Positions 35,214-43,150 of a stretch of DNA of 64,000 nucleotides are shown piece by piece. The translations under genes were made by a program, and so were the position numbers. Every line of letters begins with the position of its first letter. Position 1 is the first letter of the stretch. The DNA is from Tetraselmis striata (lineage: Eukaryota > Chlorophyta > Chlorodendrophyceae > Chlorodendrales > Chlorodendraceae). The notes below the pieces were generated by a model that worked only from the letters and a program-made list of their open reading frames with translations, did not search any database and was not told where the DNA came from. The stretch covers positions 1-64,000 of the forward strand of contig VCJN01001406.1 of assembly GCA_006384855.1 (NCBI GenBank), read 5' to 3'.

Positions 35214-36390
35214 TCAGGCGGTCTTGTTGAAGATTTCCCGGCCGATCAGCATGCGGCGGATTTCGGAGGTTCCGGCCCCGATCTCATAGAGCTTGGCATC
35301 GCGCAGCAGCCGTCCGGTCGGATACTCGTTGATATAGCCGTTGCCGCCGAGCAGCTGGATCGCGTCGAGCGCCATCTTGGTCGCGGTTTCGGCCGCATAA
35401 AGGATCGCTCCGGCGGCATCCTCGCGGGTCGTCTCGCCCCGGTCGCAGGCCTGCGCGACGGCATAGACATAAGCCTTGGAGGAATTCATCGCGACATACA
35501 TGTCCGCGACCTTGCCCTGCACGAGCTGGAACGTGCCGATCGGCTGGTCGAACTGCCGGCGCTCGTGGATATAGGGGATCACCACGTCCATCGCGGCCTG
35601 CATGATGCCGACGGCCCCGGCGGCGAGCACCGCGCGCTCATAGTCGAGACCGGACATCAGCACGTTGACGCCCTTGCCGACCTCACCCAGCACGTTTTCC
35701 TCCGGCACCTCGCAATCCTGGAACACCAGTTCGCCGGTCTCCGATCCGCGCATCCCGAGCTTGTCGAGTTTCTGGGCGACGGAAAATCCGGCGAAAGCCC
35801 TTCTCGATCAGGAAGGCGGTGATGCCCTTGGGCCCGGCGTCGGGATCGGTCTTGGCATAGACGATCAGCGTATCGGCGTCCGGCCCGTTGGTGATCCACA
35901 TCTTGGAGCCGTTGAGAATGTAGCGGTCGCCTTTCTTGTCGGCGCGCAGCTTCATCGAGACGACGTCGGACCCGGCCCCCGGCTCCGACATGGCCAGCGC
36001 GCCGAGATGCTCGCCGGTGATCAGCTTCTCCAGATAGCGGGTCTTTTGCGCGTCCGTACCCCAGCGGCGCAACTGGTTGACGCAAAGGTTGGAATGCGCG
36101 CCGTAGGACAGGCCGATGGAGGCCGATGCCCGCGACACCTCTTCCATCGCGATGCAATGCTCCAGGTAGCCAAGGCCGGTGCCGCCCCACTCCTCTTCCA
36201 CCGTGATGCCATGCAGGCCGAGCTCGCCCATCGCGGGCCAGAGTTCGGCACGCGGAAACCAGTCCTCCCGGTCGATACGCTCCGCCAGCGGCGCGATCCG
36301 GTCCTGCGAGAACGACCGCACGCTGTCGCGCAACATGTCTGCGGTTTCGCCGAGATTGAAGTTGAAGGCGGGAAAGTCGTTGCGGATCAT
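35214..36390 (-). CDS. Isovaleryl-CoA dehydrogenase (frame broken by one base)
   Basis: This FAD enzyme oxidises isovaleryl-CoA to 3-methylcrotonyl-CoA, the substrate of the methylcrotonyl-CoA carboxylase encoded 9 kb away. The N-terminal half has [22 protein letters not shown] and [17 protein letters not shown]. The catalytic Glu characteristic of this family is in [18 protein letters not shown], and [36 protein letters not shown] closes the protein. The frame shifts at AAA 35794-35796 (TTT on the coding strand) between EKGF and [11 protein letters not shown]; deleting one base restores it. Last gene of the regulator-thioesterase-dehydrogenase operon. Usual symbols are ivd or liuA. Confidence 0.92.
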
Positions 36391-36431
36391 CTGTTGGCTC
36401 CGGATGTTGCGGGAAACGGGGTGAGCGGGCG

Positions 36432-36878
36432 TCAGTCCTCGATGCCCGGTAATGCGATCATGGTGAAAAGGCCGGTCGCGATATGGACCTCGCCGAAATC
36501 GCCGAAGCCATGGACATCGGCGGCAACGACACTCAGCGTCCGGCCTGTCTTGATGACCCGGCCGACGGCTCTTATCCGGTCGCCACGCCCGGGATTGAGC
36601 AGGTTCATCTTGAATTCCGTGGTCAGCACGCCGTGACCGGGCTCAAACAGAGAGAGCGCCGCATATCCGGCCGCGCTGTCGGCGAGCGTGCTCGTCACGC
36701 CGGCATGGAAAAACCCGTGCTGCTGGGTCAGGCCGGGATGGTAGGCAGCCTCGAGTTCGACCCGCCCCGGGGCGAGCGCGGCGATTTCGGCCCCCAGCGT
36801 GGTCATGAACGCCTGCCGGGCGAAGCTGGCGCGCACCCGTGCCTCCCACGCCGGATCGCGGGGCTCTATCGCGCTCAT
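36432..36878 (-). CDS. PaaI family thioesterase
   Basis: This 148-residue hot-dog-fold thioesterase hydrolyses acyl-CoA. The central helix motif [21 protein letters not shown] carries the usual His-Ala-Gly and acidic residue. [13 protein letters not shown] and [27 protein letters not shown] match the family. It lies between the regulator (4-nt ATGA overlap) and ivd (41-nt gap), so it may release CoA from stalled leucine-pathway intermediates. That role is inferred from context only. Confidence 0.88.
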   Translation of the reverse strand: MSAIEPRDPAWEARVRASFARQAFMTTLGAEIAALAPGRVELEAAYHPGLTQQHGFFHAGVTSTLADSAAGYAALSLFEPGHGVLTTEFKMNLLNPGRGDRIRAVGRVIKTGRTLSVVAADVHGFGDFGEVHIATGLFTMIALPGIED

Positions 36879-37294
36879 AGCGGCTTGTCCCCAAGGCCGG
36901 AAAACAGGTCGCCGGCCGGGCCCATCTCGGCGAGCCGCTTGCGGCAGCCGGCCTCCACCTCTTCCAGTTCCGAGAGCGTTAGGTCGATGTCCTGGCGCTT
37001 GGCCAGAAGTTCGGCCCGCCGGCTTTCGATACGGCGCATCAATAGCTGCAGCTGCCCGGCCTCGCCCGGCGCCTTGTCGTACATGGTAATGATGTCGCGG
37101 ATCTCGGCCAGCGAAAACCCCAGCCGCTTGCCGCGCAGGATCAGCTTCAGCCGCGTCCGGTCGCCGGGGCGATAGAGCCGCTGGCGCCCGCGGCGTTGCG
37201 GCTTGAGAAACCCTTCGGCTTCGTAAAACCGAAGCGTCCGCGTCGTCACGCCGAATTCCTGGGTGAGCTGGGTGATGGTATAATAAGGCTGCAT
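36875..37294 (-). CDS. MerR family transcriptional regulator, LiuR type
   Basis: This 139-residue regulator has an N-terminal winged helix-turn-helix (YTITQLTQEFGVTTRTLRFYEAEGFLKPQRRGRQRLY) and a C-terminal coiled-coil dimer helix (LLMRRIESRRAELLAKRQDIDLTLSELEEVEAGC). It lacks the metal-binding cysteine arrangement of MerR/CueR. Position at the head of a leucine-degradation operon, and the shared operator upstream of mccB, fit LiuR, which controls branched-chain amino acid use in many proteobacteria. The start at 37294 follows the domain; a longer frame to 37384 crosses the operator and is rejected. Confidence 0.87.
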   Translation of the reverse strand: MQPYYTITQLTQEFGVTTRTLRFYEAEGFLKPQRRGRQRLYRPGDRTRLKLILRGKRLGFSLAEIRDIITMYDKAPGEAGQLQLLMRRIESRRAELLAKRQDIDLTLSELEEVEAGCRKRLAEMGPAGDLFSGLGDKPL

Positions 37295-37619
37295 GACCCC
37301 TCCACCATCATGCTGAATTACCCTTACGTTCCAGTCAACAAGTAAAATTTCCTGTATTTTTTTCAAACACATACCTATTCGCAAACTTCAGTCGTTCGGC
37401 CAAAACGTCGACCGGATCGCGCCCGGTGCGATCGCTGAAGTTGCCTGTGCGCGCGTGCCGAAACGCCGCACCGGCGTCCCGCAATCGACTTTTTCTTGGC
37501 CTTAACCGCCCGACCCGGCACACTCCAAGCGATTGCCCGGCGGGCCGGAGACGCCAGTCCCGCCGGCCGGAGCCGGTTTCAGCGGCGGGACAGGTCCCGC
37601 CCCGACAGGAGGTCCGCAC
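37295..37619. other. 325-nt divergent intergenic region upstream of the LiuR-type gene
   Basis: It holds the operator at 37324-37338 and an AT-rich patch (37336-37380) that probably includes the leftward promoter. The right half up to 37600 is GC-rich with no supported gene; it should contain the promoter of the small secreted-protein gene at 37620. Confidence 0.4.
37324..37338. promoter_or_regulatory. LiuR-type operator upstream of the regulator-thioesterase-ivd operon
   Basis: TTACGTTCCAGTCAA lies 30-44 nt upstream of the regulator's ATG. It differs at one base from the mccB site at 27043-27057. On the minus strand it starts TTGACT, so a MerR-type protein could sit between -35 and -10 here. 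Extended alignment of the two sites shows further matching bases on the downstream side (ACGTAA, then ATTCA). Confidence 0.65.
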
Positions 37620-37958
37620 ATGTCGCCGATCCACTCCACCGCCCCCGGCAGGCGGACCGCCATCCTTGCGGGAACGGCCGTTCTCGCCCTTGCCCTTCTC
37701 GTTCCCAGCGTCGCGGACGCCGCCCGCCCCGACCTGAGGCGCATGACCTGCGCCCAGGCGCAGGCGATGGTCGCCCAGCGCGGCGCGGTGGTGATGACCA
37801 CGGGCCAATACACCTATCAGCGCTTCGTCGCCGGTCCGCGCTGGTGCGACCACTGGGAGGTGGTGCGCCCCGAGGTCGCCAGCACCCGCGACACGCAAAG
37901 CTGTGTGGTCGGCTACATCTGCGAGGTGCCCCTGTTCCGCCCGTTCGAATGGGACTGA
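37620..37958 (+). CDS. Small secreted protein with four cysteines
   Basis: This 112-residue protein has a signal peptide of about 34 residues (basic start, then ILAGTAVLALALLVPSVADA, cleavage near ADA-A). The mature part of about 78 residues has four cysteines (MTCAQ, RWCDHW, QSCVVG, YICEVP), which would allow two disulfides in the periplasm. The motif RRMTCAQAQAMVAQRGAVVMTTG, ending in a WDHWEV-like segment, resembles small rhizobial periplasmic proteins of unknown function. The ATG at 37620 is 8 nt after GGAGG. It is on the same strand as the Anbu operon but 231 nt upstream, so co-transcription is uncertain. Confidence 0.75.
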   Translation: MSPIHSTAPGRRTAILAGTAVLALALLVPSVADAARPDLRRMTCAQAQAMVAQRGAVVMTTGQYTYQRFVAGPRWCDHWEVVRPEVASTRDTQSCVVGYICEVPLFRPFEWD

Positions 37959-38189
37959 AAGGCGCAGCACGGGACGGCCCGCAACAGCCTCGCGGCAGGC
38001 ATGTGTTTGACGGAACTGCTCCAACGGCTAAGGTGAAACACGCGCTACGGCAATTGCCGGCGGTGCCCACATGCTGAAAAACTGCCCATCGGATGGCGCT
38101 TTTTCAGACTTGAGACGCGCCTTGCCGGCTTGCGAAATTGAAAGCCCGTTGGAACCGGAAGACCGGACAGTGTCGCGCAGAGGGGGAGA

Positions 38190-39614
38190 ATGACGGATAC
38201 AGAGCCATTCAACGAAATGCTCGGACCGGACGGTCAGCCCCGCGCGCCCTACAGGGCGCTGGCGGAGTGGTTCTCGGGCATGTCTCCTGCCGAGATGCGC
38301 AGGAAATCGCGCGAGGCCGAAACGATCTTCCGGCGTCTGGGCATCACCTTCGCCGTCTATGGCACCGCCGAAGCGACGGAACGCCTGATCCCCTTCGACA
38401 TCGTGCCGCGCGTTCTCGCGGCGGCCGAATGGCGGCGGATCTCCGCCGGCATCGACCAGCGGGTGCGGGCGCTGAACGCGTTCCTGCATGACATCTACCA
38501 CCGGCAGGAAATCATCCGCGCCGGCCGGATTCCTGCCGAACTGGTGATCCAGAACGAGGCGTTCCTGCCGGAGATGATCGGCTTCACGCCGCCGCGCAAG
38601 GTCTATGCGCATATCATCGGCACCGACCTGGTGCGGGTCGGCGAGGACGAGTTCTACGTGCTGGAGGACAACACGCGCACGCCGTCGGGCGTGTCCTACA
38701 TGCTGGAAAACCGCGAAACCATGATGCGGATGTTTCCCGAGCTGTTCCAGCAGAACCGCGTCGCGCCGATCGAGCATTATCCAGATCTTCTGCGCGAGAC
38801 GCTGGAAAGCGTCGCGCCGGCGAATTGTGACACCGACGAACCGACGGTCTGCATCCTGACGCCGGGCATCTACAACTCCGCCTATTTCGAGCACGCCTTT
38901 CTGGCCGACAGCATGGGTGTCGAACTGTGCGAGGCGCGCGACCTTTTCGTCGACGACGGAAAGGTCTTCATGCGCACCACCCGCGCGCCGGAACGGGTGC
39001 ACGTCATCTACCGGCGCATCGACGACGCCTTCCTCGATCCCCTCACCTTCCGGCCAGACAGCATGCTCGGCGTGCCGGGCCTGTTCGATGCCTATCGCGC
39101 CGGGAACGTGACGATCTGCAACGCGCCGGGCACCGGCATCGCCGACGACAAGGCCGTCTACGCCTATCTGCCGGAGATCATCGAGTTCTACACCGGCCAG
39201 AAGCCGATCCTGCAGAACGTGCCGACCTGGAACTGCGCGCGGGAAGACGACCTTGCCTATGTGCTCGATCACCTGCCGGAAATCGTGGTCAAGGAAGTGC
39301 ACGGGTCGGGCGGCTACGGCATGCTGATCGGCCCGACCGCATCGAAACGCGAACTGGCGGAATTCAAGCGCCGGCTGAAGGCCAATCCGTCGAACTACAT
39401 CGCCCAGCCGACCCTGTCGCTTTCCGCCTGCCCCACCCATGTCGCCTCGGGCCTTGCGCCGCGCCATGTCGACCTCAGGCCCTATGTCCTGGTCGGCGAC
39501 AAGGTGCGCATCACGCCTGGCGGGCTGACCCGCGTCGCCCTGAAGAAGGGCTCGCTCGTGGTCAATTCCAGCCAGGGCGGCGGCACCAAGGACACCTGGG
39601 TACTGGAGGACTGA
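38190..39614 (+). CDS. Circularly permuted type 2 ATP-grasp protein
   Basis: This 474-residue ATP-grasp enzyme has circularly permuted lobes (formerly DUF404/DUF407). It is predicted to form amide or peptide bonds on an unknown small molecule or peptide. Visible family segments are YGTAEATERLIPFDIVPR, RVRALNAFLHDIYHRQEI, EDNTRTPSGVSYMLENR, NAPGTGIADDKAVYAYLPEII, VVKEVHGSGGYGM (nucleotide-binding glycine loop) and LSACPTHVASGLAPRHVDLRPYV. It is first gene of a four-gene operon ending in the Anbu peptidase; the alpha-E gene follows after 6 nt. A GGGGGAG ribosome site precedes the ATG. Confidence 0.92.
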   Translation: MTDTEPFNEMLGPDGQPRAPYRALAEWFSGMSPAEMRRKSREAETIFRRLGITFAVYGTAEATERLIPFDIVPRVLAAAEWRRISAGIDQRVRALNAFLHDIYHRQEIIRAGRIPAELVIQNEAFLPEMIGFTPPRKVYAHIIGTDLVRVGEDEFYVLEDNTRTPSGVSYMLENRETMMRMFPELFQQNRVAPIEHYPDLLRETLESVAPANCDTDEPTVCILTPGIYNSAYFEHAFLADSMGVELCEARDLFVDDGKVFMRTTRAPERVHVIYRRIDDAFLDPLTFRPDSMLGVPGLFDAYRAGNVTICNAPGTGIADDKAVYAYLPEIIEFYTGQKPILQNVPTWNCAREDDLAYVLDHLPEIVVKEVHGSGGYGMLIGPTASKRELAEFKRRLKANPSNYIAQPTLSLSACPTHVASGLAPRHVDLRPYVLVGDKVRITPGGLTRVALKKGSLVVNSSQGGGTKDTWVLED

Positions 39615-39620
39615 TACGAC

Positions 39621-40568
39621 ATGCTCGGCCGCACCGCCGCTTCGCTCTACTGGACCTCGCGCTACAACGAGCGCGCCGAAAACATGGCCCGTCTGCTGGA
39701 AGTCGGCTATCGCATCGCGATGACCCCGCGCCTGGGACAGGATCATTCCGACGACTGGCGCTCGACGCTGGTGAGCGCGGGATGCGACGGCGCGTTCTTT
39801 TCCAAATACGACGAGCCGACCAAGCGCGCCGTCGTTCAGCACATGCTGTTCGACCGGGACAATCCCTCCTCCGTGCGCTCCTGCATCGAGGCGGCCCGCA
39901 ACAACGCGCGCTCGGTCAGAACCGCCATCACCGGGGAAATGTGGGAAAGCCTGAACACCACCTATCTGGAGTTCATGGACATTCGCCCGCAGCACATGAC
40001 CGACAACAAGCTTCCGGACTTTCTCGCCTGGATCAAGCAGCGCTCCATGCTGTTTCGCGGCGCCATGCTGGGCACCCTGATGCGCGACGCCGGCTATCAC
40101 TTCAGCCAGTTCGGCGCCTTCATTGAGCGCACGGACAACACCGCCCGCATCCTCGACGTGAAATACTGGATCCTGCTGCCGGACAACGAGATGATCGGCG
40201 GCGATCTGGACCGCTACCAGTGGACCACGATCCTGCGGTCGGTTTCGGCGCACAGAAGCTATCGGCACGCCTATCGCGACGCCCAGGTGCGCCCCTTCAA
40301 TGTCGCGGAATTCCTGATCCTGAGAAAGGAAATGCCGCGGTCCATCTCTTACTGCTATGATTGGATCTCGGAGAGCGCTGCCGCTCTTGCGATCCGCTAT
40401 CAAGACAGCCCGGTAAGCTGCGATATGGCCCATGGCACGCTCTCGCTGCTCGAGGAAACCTCGATGAACCGCATCTTCCAGGGTGGCTTGCATGAATTCC
40501 TGACCGATCTGATCGCCCGCAACAACGCGCTTGGCGCCCAGCTCGCATCGGATTACCACTTCTCGTAA
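39621..40568 (+). CDS. Alpha-E domain protein (DUF403)
   Basis: This 315-residue, nearly all-helical protein starts MLGRTAASLYWTSRYNERAENMARLLEVGYRIA, which is the alpha-E signature. DNPSSVRSCIEAARNNARSVRTAITGEMWESLN and GAFIERTDNTARILDVKYW follow. Alpha-E proteins always travel with the permuted ATP-grasp proteins and are thought to be partners or substrate-holding subunits, but no activity is proven. It lies 6 nt after the ATP-grasp gene and 49 nt before the transglutaminase gene. Confidence 0.93.
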   Translation: MLGRTAASLYWTSRYNERAENMARLLEVGYRIAMTPRLGQDHSDDWRSTLVSAGCDGAFFSKYDEPTKRAVVQHMLFDRDNPSSVRSCIEAARNNARSVRTAITGEMWESLNTTYLEFMDIRPQHMTDNKLPDFLAWIKQRSMLFRGAMLGTLMRDAGYHFSQFGAFIERTDNTARILDVKYWILLPDNEMIGGDLDRYQWTTILRSVSAHRSYRHAYRDAQVRPFNVAEFLILRKEMPRSISYCYDWISESAAALAIRYQDSPVSCDMAHGTLSLLEETSMNRIFQGGLHEFLTDLIARNNALGAQLASDYHFS

Positions 40569-40617
40569 TGCGGACAGGGCGCGTGTCCGGAACGCGACCA
40601 ACGGAGACCGACGGCCC

Positions 40618-41436
40618 ATGCGCCTCGTCGTGAAACACGTCACACGCTACACATACGAACAGCCGATTGCCCACATGATCCAGCAATTGCGGCTGACCCC
40701 TCACACTCAGGAGGGGCAGGAGATCCTGTCCTGGACGGTGACGGTGCCGGGTCTGGAAACGGGCGCCCATTACATCGACGGCTTCGGCAACCGGGTCGAT
40801 CTGGTCAGCCACCACGACCCTGTCACCGAGCTCAGCGTCTCCGTCGAGGGCCTGGTCGAAACCAAGGACATGGCCGGGATCGTCGGCGACTTCCCCTGCC
40901 CCGCCACCGACGACGTGTTCCGGCGCTTCACACCGCTGACCGCGGCCAGTCCGGCGATCCGGCGCCTCGGCGCGCTCGCCTCCGACACCGGCGATGTCTC
41001 CGGTTTTCACGAGTTGATGCACGCGATCCGCGACAAGGTCGACTATCAGACCGGCGTGACGGAAGTACACACCACCGCGGCCGAGGCGCTCGCCTCGGGG
41101 CAAGGCGTCTGCCAGGATCATGCACATATTTTCATCAGTGCGGCCCGCTGCATTGGCGTGCCGGCGCGCTATGTGTCCGGATACATGCTGATGGAAGACG
41201 AGCAGGAATCCGAGGCCCATCACGCCTGGGCCGAGGTCAAGTTGCCGACGCTCGGCTGGGTCGGCTTCGATGTCTCCAACGGCATGTGCCCGACCGAGCG
41301 CTATATCCGCCTGACCACGGGCCTCGATTCCCGCTCCGCCGCCCCCATTCGCGGCATCCGCAGAGGCAGCGGCGATGAATCCATGTCGGTTGAGGTGGCG
41401 GTCCTGCAGGAATCGGCGCAAGCTCAACAGCAATGA
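40618..41436 (+). CDS. Transglutaminase-like peptidase family protein
   Basis: This 272-residue papain-fold protein has the bacterial N-terminal domain (RLVVKHVTRYTYEQPIAHMIQQLRLTPHTQEGQ) and a transglutaminase core. The triad is present: Cys165 (GQGVCQDHAH), His202 (HAWAEV) and Asp218 (GFDVSNG). It probably cleaves or ligates peptides at amide bonds in the cytoplasm, as no signal peptide is seen. It belongs to the ATP-grasp/alpha-E/transglutaminase/Anbu operon. The ATG at 40618 fits the family start; an earlier in-frame ATG overlaps the alpha-E gene. Confidence 0.93.
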   Translation: MRLVVKHVTRYTYEQPIAHMIQQLRLTPHTQEGQEILSWTVTVPGLETGAHYIDGFGNRVDLVSHHDPVTELSVSVEGLVETKDMAGIVGDFPCPATDDVFRRFTPLTAASPAIRRLGALASDTGDVSGFHELMHAIRDKVDYQTGVTEVHTTAAEALASGQGVCQDHAHIFISAARCIGVPARYVSGYMLMEDEQESEAHHAWAEVKLPTLGWVGFDVSNGMCPTERYIRLTTGLDSRSAAPIRGIRRGSGDESMSVEVAVLQESAQAQQQ

Positions 41437-41545
41437 AACCGTTGCTCCCTCGCCCGGAACACGGTCATATCCTTCAAGCCTCCCAAGACGGGAATCATCC
41501 CGCGCCACGGCACGCTCGCCGCAGGTGCGTTGCAAACGGTGCAAC

Positions 41546-42277
41546 ATGACGTACTGCGTAGGTCTCAAGCTTGACCGCGGCCTGGTGATGGCCGCCGATA
41601 CGCGAACGAATGCCGGTCTCGACAATGTCGCGACCTTCAAGAAGCTGCATGTGTGGGAAAAGCCCGGCGAGCGGGTGCTCTGCCTGCTTTCGGCCGGCAA
41701 CCTTGCCGTCACCCAGTCGGTGGTGAGCCTTCTGTCCGAACGGCTGGAAGGCGACGATCCCGCCCGCCCCACGCTGTTTTCCGTGGACACGATGTTTCAG
41801 GCCGCCCGCCTTGTCGGCAGCGTCGTGCGCGACGTGCGCGCCATCGACGGCGATGCGCTTGCCGCCAACTCCGAGAGCTTCAGCGTGACGTTCCTGCTCG
41901 GCGGGCAAATCAAGGGCGAGGCGCCACGGCTGTTCCAGATCTATTCCGCCGGCAACTTCATCGAGGCCTCCGACGACACGCCATTCCTGCAGATCGGCGA
42001 GCACAAATACGGCAAGCCGATCCTGGACCGGGTGACCCAGGCCGACATGCGCCTCGGCCAGGCCGCGAAACTGGTGCTTCTGTCGTTCAACTCGACGCTC
42101 AGGTCGAACCTGTCCGTCGGCATGCCGATCGACATGCTGCTCTACAATACAGACAGCTTCTCCGCCCACCGCCAGACGCGGGTCGAGGAGACCGACCGGT
42201 ATTTCGCGGACATGTCGCGCATGTGGTCGGAAAAACTCCGCGATGCGGTCGCCGAGATCCCCGACTTCGAGATCTGA
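41546..42277 (+). CDS. Anbu proteasome-like peptidase (proteasome-type protease)
   Basis: This 243-residue protein has the N-terminal-nucleophile fold. It begins MTYCVGLKLDRGLVMAADTR; after Met removal Thr1 is the likely nucleophile, with Asp17 (AADTR) and a Lys near 31-32 (FKKLHVWE), matching the proteasome/HslV catalytic set. Residues TRTNAGLDN are the Anbu signature. Anbu proteins form open helical rings rather than closed barrels, and no unfoldase partner is known. The start codon is chosen to expose Thr, as the family requires; a longer upstream frame is rejected. It follows the transglutaminase gene by 109 nt as the last gene of the operon. Confidence 0.92.
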   Translation: MTYCVGLKLDRGLVMAADTRTNAGLDNVATFKKLHVWEKPGERVLCLLSAGNLAVTQSVVSLLSERLEGDDPARPTLFSVDTMFQAARLVGSVVRDVRAIDGDALAANSESFSVTFLLGGQIKGEAPRLFQIYSAGNFIEASDDTPFLQIGEHKYGKPILDRVTQADMRLGQAAKLVLLSFNSTLRSNLSVGMPIDMLLYNTDSFSAHRQTRVEETDRYFADMSRMWSEKLRDAVAEIPDFEI

Positions 42278-42310
42278 CGGCCGGCGTCTTCCACCCGGCT
42301 TGCCAACCGC

Positions 42311-43033
42311 TCAGGACGACGGCATCAACTGCGCGGCCGCCGCGCGGGCAAGCGCGTCCGCCAGCTCCTGCTTGTTGGCTTCGCCGACATGCGCATCGCT
42401 CGGGTTGTCGCCGAAGAAGGGCTCGGTGAGCGCGGAGGGAATATCCAGCGCCGACACGCTGCCGTAGCCCCGATCGCCCTTGTCGCGTTCCTTCAGGCCG
42501 CGGTCGTGAAGCCCGAGCGCTTCCAGCATCGCGTCCTGCAGCCGTTGCGCCCAGGCCTTCGATCCGGCATTTCGGTCCTCGTCGTAGAGCGTTTCCGTGC
42601 CGTGCGCCGCGCCGTTATACGAGTTGAAATGCAGTTCCATCACGCAGCTTGCGCCCCATTTGGCGACCTGCTTGTAGGCCCCGGCGATGCCGATCCCGTC
42701 GCGAAAGAAGATCTTGCTCTGAATGCCCTGCGCCATGCAGGCCTGATGCACCATCGCGGCAAGACCCTTGTTCCAGGGATATTCGCTCTTGTGGATCGGA
42801 GCTCCGCCCGACGCGCCGGGGCTGTTCTTCGTATGGCCCACGACAATGGCGACCGCCGGCCCGGACGCCCGCGCCACGATCTCCTTTTCCGCATCGACCC
42901 CGGCCCCAGCACCACTCAGGATCTCTTCCAGATCGTTCAGCCGCTCCTGCTCTGCCCGAATGACCTGATAATCCTCATAGGAAATCTCTTCACCCGCCAA
43001 TATACGGCGCTCGATTTCTGCAATATCCACCAT
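42311..43033 (-). CDS. N-acetylmuramoyl-L-alanine amidase domain protein (Amidase_3 type)
   Basis: This 240-residue protein has an amidase_3-like zinc domain (about residues 58-237). Probable metal ligands are His in VVGHTKNSPGA, Glu in KSEYPWNKG, and His in VMELHFNS; the catalytic Glu lies in LTEPFFGDNPSD. It would cut the bond between N-acetylmuramate and the stem peptide. It has no signal peptide or membrane segment; instead the first 50 residues are acidic and helical. The second of two close ATGs (43033) is chosen, as GGGAGGTGCAG lies at ideal distance. It is convergent with the Anbu gene. Confidence 0.82.
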   Translation of the reverse strand: MVDIAEIERRILAGEEISYEDYQVIRAEQERLNDLEEILSGAGAGVDAEKEIVARASGPAVAIVVGHTKNSPGASGGAPIHKSEYPWNKGLAAMVHQACMAQGIQSKIFFRDGIGIAGAYKQVAKWGASCVMELHFNSYNGAAHGTETLYDEDRNAGSKAWAQRLQDAMLEALGLHDRGLKERDKGDRGYGSVSALDIPSALTEPFFGDNPSDAHVGEANKQELADALARAAAAQLMPSS

Positions 43034-43100
43034 CTGCACCTCCCCCATCCGAAAGTGCAGTTATAGCACAGGCAAAAAACAATTAAAGATTGTACTTATG

Positions 43101-43140
43101 AAAAACACCCGCCATCGTCGGCAACGGCGATGGCGGGCAA
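43101..43140 (-). terminator. Rho-independent terminator of the mgtE-to-ATP12 operon
   Basis: CCCGCCATCG (43108-43117) and CGATGGCGGG (43128-43137) form a perfect 10-bp stem. On the minus strand it is followed by TGTTTTT. It is 14 nt downstream of the ATP12 stop codon. Confidence 0.85.
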
Positions 43141-43150
43141 AATCAGCCGG

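Noticed and set aside
2756-36390. Treating pleD, HAD, HIT, J-domain, mccB and ivd as true pseudogenes
   Set aside because: All breaks are one-base insertions in repeated-base runs, and flanking protein is fully conserved. Decay would give mixed lesions.
38028-40643. Long minus-strand open frame opposite the ATP-grasp and alpha-E genes
   Set aside because: Antisense shadow of two well-supported genes.
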